The notes under the pieces are model-generated. The model was given only the letters and a program-made list of their open reading frames with translations, had not been told where the DNA came from and made no database searches. Positions 1-6,375 of a stretch of DNA of 6,450 nt are shown piece after piece. The stretch spans positions 1 through 6,450 of the forward strand of contig JBHHZP010000180.1 in NCBI GenBank assembly GCA_046758085.1, written 5' to 3'. The stretch comes from VRUB01 sp046758085 (lineage in GTDB: Bacteria > Pseudomonadota > Gammaproteobacteria > Acidiferrobacterales > SPGG2). The translations under genes were made by a program, and so were the position numbers. Each line of letters begins with the position of its first letter. Within the stretch, counting starts at the first letter, position 1.

Positions 1-1368
1 CTGGATCGCTTCGGCCAGCACCTCCCAACTATGCTCCAGATCCTGATTCAGCCGGCCGCTGTCGACCTCCACTTTTCTTAATCCCTTTATGCAGGACTCA
101 TAGGCGAGTACGCAGTACCCAAAGGCTACCCCGATATTTCGCATTACCGTGGAATCGGTAAGATCGCGCTGCCAGCGACTGATAGGGAGCTTCTGCGCCA
201 GGTGCGTCAGTAGTGCGTTCGCTAATCCAAGATTCCCCTCCGAGTTTTCGAAATCGATAGGGTTCACTTTATGAGGCATGGTTGAGGAACCAACCTCGCC
301 TTGGACAATCCTTTGTTTGAAGTAACCCAGCGAGATATATGCCCAGAGGTCCCGGTCCAGATCAATCAAAATAGTATTGAATCGACCTAACGCGTCACAC
401 AACTCGGCGATGTAATCATGCGGCTCGATTTGCGTCGTGTACGGATTGCAGGTAAGACCCAAATGCTGGACGAAAGTTTGTGACATGACAGGCCAATCAA
501 CATCGGGATAGGCGATCACATGTGCATTGTAGTTACCTACTGCACCGTTGAGCTTGCCCATGATTTCCACAGCAACTATCTGGTCGTGTTGGCGTTGTAG
601 ACGAAATGCCACATTGGCTATCTCTTTGCCAAGCGTGGTGGGAGAGGCAGGCTGCCCGTGGGTACGTGCCAGCATGGGCTGGCTGGCGAAACGCTCTGCC
701 AGTTCCACCAGCATCGCAATGATTTGATCCATGTATGGCAGCAGGATAGCGTCTTTGCCCTTTTTGAGCATCAGCGCGTAGGCCAGATTATTGATGTCCT
801 CGGAGGTGCAAGCGAAGTGGATGAACTCCTTAACGGCGTCCAGTTCGGGGCTGTCTTTGGCTTTTTCCCGTAGAAAGTACTCGACCGCCTTGACGTCGTG
901 ATTGGTCTCGCGTTCGAATTCCTTCACGCGGGCCGCATCACGCTCGGAGAACTCATCGACGATGCGATCAAGGTATGCGTTGGCGGCTGCCGAGAACGGG
1001 GAAATTTCTTGAATGTCTGGCTGTTGTGAAAGGTAGCGCAACCACGCTACTTCCACCTGTACGCGATGATGGATCAATCCGAACTCGCTGAACAGAGAAC
1101 CCAACGCCTTGGTTTTTTGGGCGTAACGTCCGTCGAGTGGCGACAACGCCATTAAGGTGCAGCGGTCCTGCTCGCTTGGTCCGCCGCGCTGGTGATTCAT
1201 GTAGGCCCACAGTTTTTCAATCTTGCTGGCGCCCGGATCACGGATGTGTCCGGCTACGAGCTTTCGCAGCCACTCCAGACCGAGCTCGGCCTCCTTGGCG
1301 ATACGGGGCAGCCGCCCCTTCTGGCTTTCAAGAAACTCCACAATTTTGTTAACGGATGGGGTCGTCAT
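1..1368 (-). CDS. purB: Adenylosuccinate lyase PurB with an in-frame N-terminal HTH-like domain (3' end outside window)
   Basis: PurB catalyses two fumarate-releasing steps of purine synthesis, SAICAR to AICAR and adenylosuccinate to AMP, as a cytosolic homotetramer. From the internal Met at 1152 the protein follows E. coli PurB with an offset of 6 residues: 'ALSPLDGRY' at the start, 'TNHDVKAVEYF', 'HFACTSEDINNL', 'RTHGQPAS' with the catalytic His at local residue 165, and the signature 'GSSTMPHKVNP' (local 288-298) with the catalytic Ser at 289. About 70 C-terminal residues lie beyond the left edge. The frame stays open upstream of 1152 for 72 more codons, to ATG 1368, and an in-frame TAA lies just before that. 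Residues about 6-57 look like a Cro/XRE-type HTH: 'LPRIAKEAELGLEWLRKLVA', then 'GHIRDPGASKIEKLWAYM'. A linker of about 15 residues joins this to the lyase. No good Shine-Dalgarno precedes 1368 or 1200; an AGGA lies 13 nt before 1152, so an internal start remains possible. The PurB assignment is near certain; the 1368 start is less so. Confidence 0.93.
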   Translation of the reverse strand, partial: MTTPSVNKIVEFLESQKGRLPRIAKEAELGLEWLRKLVAGHIRDPGASKIEKLWAYMNHQRGGPSEQDRCTLMALSPLDGRYAQKTKALGSLFSEFGLIHHRVQVEVAWLRYLSQQPDIQEISPFSAAANAYLDRIVDEFSERDAARVKEFERETNHDVKAVEYFLREKAKDSPELDAVKEFIHFACTSEDINNLAYALMLKKGKDAILLPYMDQIIAMLVELAERFASQPMLARTHGQPASPTTLGKEIANVAFRLQRQHDQIVAVEIMGKLNGAVGNYNAHVIAYPDVDWPVMSQTFVQHLGLTCNPYTTQIEPHDYIAELCDALGRFNTILIDLDRDLWAYISLGYFKQRIVQGEVGSSTMPHKVNPIDFENSEGNLGLANALLTHLAQKLPISRWQRDLTDSTVMRNIGVAFGYCVLAYESCIKGLRKVEVDSGRLNQDLEHSWEVLAEAIQ

Positions 1369-1424
1369 CAGCCGGATTGTAGTAAAATATTACCCATTTG
1401 TGGACCCCTTTCGAGGGTAAAGGG
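1366..1424 (-). promoter_or_regulatory. Candidate purB promoter with adjacent dyad (possible operator)
   Basis: On the minus strand a -10-like TACAAT (1381-1376) lies 17 bp from a weak -35-like TCCACA (1404-1399). A start 7-8 nt past the -10 would fall at or beside the ATG at 1368, which would make a leaderless mRNA and fits the absence of a ribosome site there. Immediately upstream of the -35 is a 6-7-6 dyad, CCCTTT (1406-1411) and AAAGGG (1419-1424), of a size that could bind an HTH dimer. The motifs are seen; promoter and operator function are inferred. Confidence 0.35.
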
Positions 1425-1499
1425 ACAGTCATCTCGTAAATAAATCCGTGACCGAGCGCACAACAAACCTGCTGGGGAAACGGCAATCCCGTGGCGCCG

Positions 1500-1525
1500 G
1501 TTGTCAGCACGGTGCTGAGCACAAC
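1500..1525. other. Imperfect hairpin in the mnmA–purB gap
   Basis: GTTGT (1500-1504) pairs with ACAAC (1521-1525), and CAGCA (1505-1509) with TGCTG (1513-1517) around a 3-nt loop. A 3-nt bulge lies on one side. It sits about 40 nt past the mnmA stop, but no T-run follows on the minus strand, so it is not a standard intrinsic terminator. It could protect the mnmA 3' end or mark a Rho-dependent end. The rest of the gap between 1369 and 1565 shows no hflD-like coding sequence. Confidence 0.35.
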
Positions 1526-1565
1526 GGTGGCGCGGCAGCGGTGCAGTGCAAAAGCCTCGCTGGGA

Positions 1566-2702
1566 TCAGGCTGTTGCCTTACAGCGTTGGGCCCATGAGC
1601 CCCTTTCTGCGGCAGGGTCTGCTACCGCGCGGCTGATGACGCCACCGCCCAGGCACACGTTTTTGTCGTAGAAGACGACCGACTGGCCCGGAGTCACAGC
1701 GCGCTGTGGTTCCGCGAATATGACACGAACTGTCTTCCCTAACCCCGGTTCGATCAAGCAGGGGTGATCTGCCTGGCGATAGCGGATTTTGGAACGGCAC
1801 CGTAGTGGCAGCGCGGGCTGAGTTCCCGCGACCCATTGCAGTTCGTGTGCCTCGAGGCCAGTGCTGAAGAGGGAAGGGTGACGGCCTCCCTGTGCCACAT
1901 AGAGTATGTTTTGCCCGATGTCCTTATCCACCACGTACCACGCTCCCCCAGAGCCACCGATGCCGAGCCCATGACGCTGTCCGATTGTGTAGTAAATGAC
2001 GCCATCATGCTGACCTTTGATCTCACCGGCAAGCGTTCGTATCTCGCCCGGCTTAGACTGTACGTAGCGTTGCAGGAACGCCTTGAACGGTCGTTCACCG
2101 ATAAAACAAATCCCGGTACTGTCCTTTCTGGCATGATTCGGCAACCCGGCTCGTTGAGCCAGCGTTCTGACCTCGGGTTTTGTTAGCCCCCCGAGCGGAA
2201 AACATATCTTGGCGAGTTCATTCTGCCCCAGCGTGTACAGGAAATAGCTCTGATCTTTAGTCCTGTCATGTCCTTTCAATAGCTGGTAAGCCGACGCGGG
2301 TTTCACTACGCGCGCGTAATGACCCGTGGCGACGAGTTCTGCCCCCAACGATAGTGCATACTGCAAGAAAACATCGAACTTGATCTCGCGATTGCACAGG
2401 ACGTCCGGGTTCGGCGTGCGCCCAGCACGGATATCGATCAGGAACTGGCTGAAAACGCGGTCCCAGTACTCGGTGGCGAAGTTTATGGTGCGCAGCGGGA
2501 TCTGCAACCGGTCACAGACCTGTTTAACGACCTCGTGGTCCTCGGCGGCTGCGCAACGATTATCGCCATCGTCCTCCTCCCAGTTTTTCATGAACACGGC
2601 CGTCACGCGGTGCCCCTGTTGCAGCAGCAACCAGGCCGCGACCCCCGAATCAACGCCTCCGGACAGGCCGACAACTATATGTTTGGGTTGCTTCTGGGTC
2701 AT
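1566..2702 (-). CDS. mnmA: tRNA-specific 2-thiouridylase MnmA
   Basis: MnmA adenylates and then thiolates U34 of the tRNAs for Lys, Glu and Gln, taking sulfur from the IscS–Tus relay, to give the s2U part of mnm5s2U. The 378-residue product is close to E. coli MnmA (368). The PP-loop 'SGGVDS' is at residues 14-19. The two catalytic cysteines are present: Cys103 in 'PDVLCNREIKF' and Cys199 in 'DSTGICFIGER', equivalent to E. coli Cys102 and Cys199. The C-terminal beta-barrel ends with the conserved 'CLGGGVI', followed by a short extra tail. The start at ATG 2702 (MTQKQPKHIVVGLSGG) matches the family. The open frame runs back to 2879, but those codons read through the cold-shock terminator and resemble no protein. 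The ribosome site before 2702 is weak. In E. coli mnmA neighbours hflD and purB; here hflD is missing and purB follows directly. Confidence 0.96.
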   Translation of the reverse strand: MTQKQPKHIVVGLSGGVDSGVAAWLLLQQGHRVTAVFMKNWEEDDGDNRCAAAEDHEVVKQVCDRLQIPLRTINFATEYWDRVFSQFLIDIRAGRTPNPDVLCNREIKFDVFLQYALSLGAELVATGHYARVVKPASAYQLLKGHDRTKDQSYFLYTLGQNELAKICFPLGGLTKPEVRTLAQRAGLPNHARKDSTGICFIGERPFKAFLQRYVQSKPGEIRTLAGEIKGQHDGVIYYTIGQRHGLGIGGSGGAWYVVDKDIGQNILYVAQGGRHPSLFSTGLEAHELQWVAGTQPALPLRCRSKIRYRQADHPCLIEPGLGKTVRVIFAEPQRAVTPGQSVVFYDKNVCLGGGVISRAVADPAAERGSWAQRCKATA

Positions 2703-2740
2703 TTTGAATGTTGCTGCACGACACGGGTGTGCGACGCTCC

Positions 2741-2746
2741 AGTATA
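2741..2746 (-). promoter_or_regulatory. Candidate -10 element for mnmA
   Basis: TATACT on the minus strand lies about 38 nt upstream of the mnmA ATG, which would give a leader of roughly 30 nt. No good -35 is found at 16-18 bp spacing; the nearby TTGAAA (2756-2751) is far too close to pair with it. mnmA needs its own promoter because a strong terminator separates it from the cold-shock gene upstream. The rest of 2703-2846 shows nothing recognisable. Confidence 0.3.
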
Positions 2747-2846
2747 GCGTTTTCAACTTGGGTCTAGCATGAGCGCCGGTGCGCCTGCAACACTCGCTGG
2801 TATTGCGCGAGCAGCGCATCGGTCCCTTGAGGGCGGGCACGTCTAG

Positions 2847-2870
2847 AAAAAACCCGGCGGATGCCGGGTT
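2847..2870 (-). terminator. Rho-independent terminator of the cold-shock gene
   Basis: On the minus strand AACCCGGC and GCCGGGTT form a perfect 8-bp stem around the 4-nt loop ATCC. An uninterrupted T-run overlaps the stem's 3' end (2852-2847). It begins about 30 nt after the cold-shock stop codon, a textbook position, and separates that transcript from mnmA. In the plus direction only three T's follow, so it is mainly one-directional. Confidence 0.9.
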
Positions 2871-2900
2871 TAAGTACATCGAAACGCTGTTCTAAGCGAT

Positions 2901-3110
2901 CTATTCACTAACCGGTTGGATTTTCGAAGCCTGTGGGCCCTTGGGGCCTTCTTGCACTTCATATTCCACCTGTTGCCCCTGCTTCAACGACTTGTAACCC
3001 TCCATCTGGATGGCCGAAAAGTGCGCAAAAACCTCGGAGCCGCCGTCATTGGGGATAATGAATCCATACCCCTTGCTGGCGTTAAACCACTTTACAGTTC
3101 CTGTTGCCAT
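2901..3110 (-). CDS. cspD: Cold-shock domain protein, CspD-like
   Basis: A single cold-shock (OB-fold) domain of 69 residues that would bind single-stranded nucleic acid in the cytoplasm. The RNA-binding motifs are intact: RNP1 'KGYGFI' at 13-18 and RNP2 'VFAHF' at 27-31, with the aromatic residues W8, F9, Y15, F17, F28 and F31. The 'FAHFSAIQMEGYKSLK' and 'GPKGPQAS' segments resemble E. coli CspD ('FAHYSTIQMDGYRTLK', 'GPKGNHAS') more than CspA, and E. coli cspD is also divergent from clpS-clpA. CspD in E. coli is a stationary-phase inhibitor of replication; whether that applies here is unknown, so the symbol is tentative. ATG 3110 is preferred over ATG 3116 because AGGGGG (3122-3117) sits 6 nt before 3110 but directly abuts 3116. 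The product ends at the C-terminal 'PVSE', without the longer tail of E. coli CspD. Confidence 0.9.
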   Translation of the reverse strand: MATGTVKWFNASKGYGFIIPNDGGSEVFAHFSAIQMEGYKSLKQGQQVEYEVQEGPKGPQASKIQPVSE

Positions 3111-3116
3111 ACCCAT

Positions 3117-3122
3117 CCCCCT
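3117..3122 (-). promoter_or_regulatory. Shine-Dalgarno that decides the cold-shock gene start
   Basis: AGGGGG on the minus strand has 6 nt spacing to ATG 3110 and none to the in-frame ATG at 3116. This favours the shorter 69-residue product. Confidence 0.65.
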
Positions 3123-3443
3123 AGTGTACTGCAGGCGCAGACTAAGCTAGGCTGTCGCGCGTTATAACGATTTGTAGTACCCCGCATCACAACCTGTCTG
3201 CCGCACTGTTGCCATGAAACCGGGTCAGGACGGACGCTTCGCGGGTAGCAACCATCATCCGTCTTTTTTGAGCCAAGTCAAGTGATTCGTAGCCGATCCC
3301 GGCCGCACGAAACCCGCCAGGATCGTTTGGATGCTCAAAATTCATGCCACAAATCCAGGGTTGAAATTTTGTACAAGGATCGCAAAATGGGGGGCATCGG
3401 AGCGGGAGAAATTTCGGCTATTCTAGGTCTATGAGTATTGTCC
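3123..3443. other. Divergent intergenic region between cspD and clpS
   Basis: This stretch has no convincing gene and should hold the promoters of both divergent units. A palindromic GTTATAAC (3161-3168) offers a -10-like TATAAC in either direction, but with poor -35 matches. A terminator-like structure reading plus is at 3228-3269. TTGAAA (3361-3366) is a possible -35 for clpS without a good -10 at the right spacing. TATTCT (3419-3424) is a possible -10 that would start transcription near 3431, very close to the clpS ATG. None of these is strong. A 23-codon frame at 3214-3285 lacks a ribosome site and is not called. Confidence 0.5.
3228..3269 (+). terminator. Terminator-like structure without an upstream gene
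   Basis: GACGGA (3229-3234) pairs with TCCGTC (3258-3263), followed at once by six T's (3264-3269). The 23-nt interior could fold into two small arms: CGC-TTC-GCG (3235-3243) and GGT-AGCA-ACC (3244-3253). This could end a short RNA starting near the TATAAC at 3163, or act in a long clpS leader. The large loop makes it weaker than a normal terminator. Confidence 0.3.
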
Positions 3444-3761
3444 ATGAGCACTAAGTATCCGCAGCCCACTGAGGGAATTGTCGTCCGGGAAGCGAAGCCA
3501 AAGCTTAAGAAACCGGACCTGTACAAAGTTATTCTGCTCAATGACGACTATACTCCCATGGAATTTGTTGTGGTCATACTTGAGAAGTTTTTTCGCAAGA
3601 ATAGGGAAGAAGCAACACGGATCATGCTGCACGTTCACCAGCGGGGCGTGGGGGTATGTGGCGTGTACACGAGAGAAATCGCTGAAACCAAGGTCAGACA
3701 GGTTATGGAATGCGCGCATGACAACAAGCATCCGTTGCAGTGCACAATGGAGCCTGCCTAA
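3444..3761 (+). CDS. clpS: ATP-dependent Clp protease adaptor ClpS
   Basis: ClpS recognises proteins with bulky hydrophobic N-terminal residues (type 2 N-degrons) and hands them to ClpA for degradation by ClpAP. It also changes ClpA substrate choice. The 105-residue product matches E. coli ClpS (106) over nearly its whole length. The pocket residues are present: 'NDDYTPMEF' gives Asn33, Asp34, Asp35 and gatekeeper Met39, and 'MLHVHQRG' gives His65 (E. coli His66). The conserved 'VCGVYTREIAETKV' and 'HPLQCTMEPA' follow. The flexible first 25 residues, which in E. coli enter the ClpA pore, differ in sequence as usual. ATG 3444 is chosen; an in-frame TTG at 3438 would add two residues, and no clear ribosome site decides. 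clpA follows after 48 nt on the same strand, so the two are probably cotranscribed. Confidence 0.96.
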   Translation: MSTKYPQPTEGIVVREAKPKLKKPDLYKVILLNDDYTPMEFVVVILEKFFRKNREEATRIMLHVHQRGVGVCGVYTREIAETKVRQVMECAHDNKHPLQCTMEPA

Positions 3762-3797
3762 GCTTGCGATTCGTCGTCAGTTGCAGCGATTGGTGAT

Positions 3798-3803
3798 CGG
3801 AGG
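3798..3803 (+). promoter_or_regulatory. Shine-Dalgarno that decides the clpA start
   Basis: CGGAGG lies 6 nt before ATG 3810 and only 3 nt before the in-frame TTG at 3807. This favours ATG 3810, giving an N-terminus 'MLSPELEASL' that matches E. coli ClpA 'MLNQELELSL'. Confidence 0.85.
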
Positions 3804-3809
3804 TTATTG

Positions 3810-6059
3810 ATGTTATCGCCGGAGTTGGAGGCGTCCCTGAATGCAGCATTTCAGAGCGCCCGTGAAAAAAGGCACGAGTACATAACGGTCGAGCACCTGC
3901 TGAGTGCGCTGTTGGATAATCCGACAGCCATGCGGGTTCTTCGTGCCTGCGGTGGGGATATCGACGAGCTGCGTAAGAACCTGAACGAGTTTCTAGAGGA
4001 GCACGTACCCACAGTGCCCGCGGGCAGCGATGTAGATACGCATCCAACACTTGGTTTTCAGCGAGTTATCCAGCGAGCTGTGTTGCATGTCCAGGGCGCG
4101 GGCAAGAAAGAGGTGACGGGCGCAAACGTGCTTGTGGCCATCCTCGCTGAGAAAGAATCGCACGCGGTGTTTTTTCTTTATAAGCAGAACATCACGCGTT
4201 TTGACGTGGTCAACTACATCTCACACGGCATATCGAAAGTGCCCGAGGAAAGCCAGGGAGAGCTGCCCACAAGCGAGGAGCCGGATGAGACGGTGCCCTC
4301 AACCGAACGCAGCCCGCTCGACATTTTTGCGGTTGATCTCAATGAGCAGGCGCGCCAAGGAAAGATCGATCCCTTGATTGGTCGAGAAAGAGAGGTCGAA
4401 CGCACGATTCAGGTACTTTGCCGCCGGCGTAAGAACAACCCGCTGTACGTGGGTGAGTCCGGGGTGGGCAAGACCGCGATTGCCGAAGGGTTGGCCAAGA
4501 AGATCGTTGACGAGGAAGTACCTAAAGTCCTTGCTACAAGCAGCATATATGCACTCGATATGGGCGCGCTGCTGGCAGGGACGAAATACCGTGGCGATTT
4601 CGAGAAGCGCCTGAAGGCCGTGTTGCAGCAGTTGAAGAAACAAGAAAATGCCATCTTGTTTATCGACGAGATCCACACCGTGATCGGCGCCGGGGCGGCC
4701 TCCGGTGGCGCTATGGATGCGTCGAATCTGCTCAAGCCAGTGCTGCAGTCGGGCGATCTCAAATGTATCGGCTCCACCACATATCAAGAGTACCGTAACA
4801 TTTTCGAGAAAGACCGCGCGCTGTCGCGTCGATTCCAGAAGATCGACGTGATGGAGCCTTCCGTGGACGAGGCCGTACAAATCCTGCGCGGCCTTAAGAG
4901 CCGGTTCGAAGACCACCATAGCGTTAAGTACACGCAGCAATCCCTGCGCAGCGCCGTCGAGTTGTCTCACCGCTACATCAACGATCGGCATTTACCTGAC
5001 AAGGCGATCGACGTGATTGACGAAGCAGGCGCCAGCCTGCATCTGTTGCCACCTAGCAAGCGCAAGAAGATCATTGGTGTGCACGACATTGAGACCATAA
5101 TTGCCAAGATGGCGCGTATTCCGCCCAAGAGTGTCTCCATTTCGGATCGCCGGGCCCTGGGTAATCTGGAGCGCGATCTAAAGATGGTCGTGTTTGGCCA
5201 GGATGAGGCCATCGGGGCACTTGCGACGTCGATCAAGCTTTCGCGCTCCGGCTTGGGTCAACCGGAGAAGCCCATTGGCTGCTACTTGTTCTCCGGTCCC
5301 ACCGGTGTTGGGAAGACTGAAGTGACGCGGCAGCTGGCGCGCGTCATGGGTGTCGAGCTAATCCGGTTTGACATGTCCGAGTACATGGAACGCCACACCG
5401 TATCGCGGTTGATCGGCGCCCCCCCTGGCTATGTCGGCTTCGATCAGGGTGGCCTTTTGACCGATGCTATCAACAAGCATCCGCATGCCGTGTTGCTGCT
5501 TGATGAGATTGAGAAGGCTCATCAGGATGTCTTTAACTTGTTACTGCAGGTCATGGACCACGGCACGCTTACCGATAACAACGGCAGAAAATCGGACTTC
5601 CGCAATGTGATCCTGGTGATGACCACCAACGCCGGCGCCGAGCGCTTGGGTCGAGCGAGCATGGGTTTCACGCACCAGGACCACAGTGGCGACGAGATGC
5701 AGGATATCCAACGGCTTTTCAGTCCGGAATTCCGCAATCGCCTCGATGCCATTATTCGCTTCAAGGCGCTCGATGAAGACACCATCGGGCATGTGGTCGA
5801 CAAGTTCGTCCTGGAGCTGGAGTCGCAGCTGACCGACCGTAACGTAACCATCGAGTTGGATCCGAGCGCGCGCAAATGGCTCGCCGCGCATGGTTACGAT
5901 CCTGCCATGGGCGCCCGGCCGATGGAGCGCTTGATTCAGGAGAAGATCAAAAAACCACTTGCCGATGAACTGCTTTTCGGCAAGCTCGCCAACGGGGGCC
6001 ATGTAAAGGTATCTACGACGGACGACCAGTTGACATTTGAGCTAGCAGGCCCTAGCTAG
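3810..6059 (+). CDS. clpA: ClpAP unfoldase, ATPase subunit ClpA
   Basis: ClpA is a hexameric AAA+ unfoldase that threads substrates into the ClpP peptidase in the cytosol. The 749-residue product is close to E. coli ClpA (758). Order: N-domain of about 145 residues that binds ClpS; a variable acidic linker (about 145-168, Glu/Pro/Ser-rich); D1 with Walker A 'GESGVGKT' (215-222), Walker B 'ILFIDE' (282-287) and pore segment 'GTKYRGDFEKR'; and D2 with Walker A 'GPTGVGKT' (496-503), Walker B 'VLLLDE' (561-566), pore loop 'GYVGFDQGG' and sensor-2 'GARPM' (701-705). D1 and D2 follow each other with no ClpB-type middle coiled coil, as expected for ClpA. The ClpP-docking loop reads 'MGF' (618-620) where E. 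coli has IGL, a conservative change. The C-terminus is shorter than in E. coli. clpP is not in this window. The gene is intact and clearly assigned. Confidence 0.98.
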   Translation: MLSPELEASLNAAFQSAREKRHEYITVEHLLSALLDNPTAMRVLRACGGDIDELRKNLNEFLEEHVPTVPAGSDVDTHPTLGFQRVIQRAVLHVQGAGKKEVTGANVLVAILAEKESHAVFFLYKQNITRFDVVNYISHGISKVPEESQGELPTSEEPDETVPSTERSPLDIFAVDLNEQARQGKIDPLIGREREVERTIQVLCRRRKNNPLYVGESGVGKTAIAEGLAKKIVDEEVPKVLATSSIYALDMGALLAGTKYRGDFEKRLKAVLQQLKKQENAILFIDEIHTVIGAGAASGGAMDASNLLKPVLQSGDLKCIGSTTYQEYRNIFEKDRALSRRFQKIDVMEPSVDEAVQILRGLKSRFEDHHSVKYTQQSLRSAVELSHRYINDRHLPDKAIDVIDEAGASLHLLPPSKRKKIIGVHDIETIIAKMARIPPKSVSISDRRALGNLERDLKMVVFGQDEAIGALATSIKLSRSGLGQPEKPIGCYLFSGPTGVGKTEVTRQLARVMGVELIRFDMSEYMERHTVSRLIGAPPGYVGFDQGGLLTDAINKHPHAVLLLDEIEKAHQDVFNLLLQVMDHGTLTDNNGRKSDFRNVILVMTTNAGAERLGRASMGFTHQDHSGDEMQDIQRLFSPEFRNRLDAIIRFKALDEDTIGHVVDKFVLELESQLTDRNVTIELDPSARKWLAAHGYDPAMGARPMERLIQEKIKKPLADELLFGKLANGGHVKVSTTDDQLTFELAGPS

Positions 6060-6120
6060 AGCCTGCAACATGCACGAACTCACTACAGAGCTTGCAAAGA
6101 CTCCCGCAATAAAACTTCCA

Positions 6121-6144
6121 ACGCAAAGACGCTAAGACGCAAAG
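6121..6144. repeat. 'acgcaaag / acgctaag' short direct repeat
   Basis: Three adjoining 8-bp units read acgcaaag, acgctaag and acgcaaag. The first and third are identical and the middle one differs by one base. From memory, similar strings occur between genes in many environmental bacteria; I cannot check copy number here. Confidence 0.7.
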
Positions 6145-6171
6145 AACTGATTTAACGATTTTCGCTTAACC

Positions 6172-6220
6172 CCTCCCCGACCCGCGAGGAAGCGGTGAGG
6201 TAGAATATTTTTTCTTTTTT
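6172..6220 (+). terminator. Weak candidate terminator after clpA
   Basis: A short 4-bp stem (CCGC with GCGG, loop gaggaa) has an outer 4-bp CCTC/GAGG pairing separated by an interior loop. Two runs of six T's (6208-6213 and 6215-6220) follow. The stem is short and the T-runs start 7 nt away, so the call is tentative. It lies about 110 nt after the clpA stop. Confidence 0.3.
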
Positions 6221-6251
6221 GGGCGTCCCTTTATCAAGCCGAGCTACAGTT

Positions 6252-6300
6252 CCGTGAACCGTGATCCGTGTTTCGTGATCCGTGAACCGTGATTGGTGAT
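6252..6300. repeat. Seven-copy tandem array of a 7-bp unit
   Basis: Seven consecutive heptamers fill this stretch: ccgtgaa, ccgtgat, ccgtgtt, tcgtgat, ccgtgaa, ccgtgat, tggtgat. The consensus is ccgtgat, and the pair ccgtgaa-ccgtgat occurs twice, 28 bp apart. The period of 7 and lack of an open frame argue against coding. It resembles the heptameric short tandem repeats known from cyanobacteria and other bacteria. Confidence 0.85.
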
Positions 6301-6375
6301 AAAGCGGTAGCGAGTAGTGAAGGGGTTAATTCTGTGAGGTGTGAGGAAGAACAAAGATTGAGCACTATAACCTGT

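Noticed and set aside
2326..2772. 148-residue open frame antisense to mnmA
   Set aside because: It is opposite conserved MnmA codons, is Ser/Arg/Thr-rich and low in complexity, and has no family features.
2703..2879. 59-codon upstream extension of mnmA to ATG 2879
   Set aside because: The codons read through the cold-shock terminator, the translation resembles no MnmA N-terminus, and the PP-loop is correctly placed from ATG 2702.
3214..3285. 23-codon frame in the cspD–clpS gap as a gene
   Set aside because: It has no ribosome site and no recognisable sequence, and it overlaps a terminator-like fold; kept only as a possible leader peptide in a finding.
4299..4991. 230-residue open frame antisense to clpA
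   Set aside because: It lies wholly opposite the strongly conserved D1 domain of ClpA and its translation shows no recognisable domain; it is a shadow frame.
6252..6300. CRISPR array
   Set aside because: The units are 7 bp and directly adjoining, with no spacers and no cas genes.
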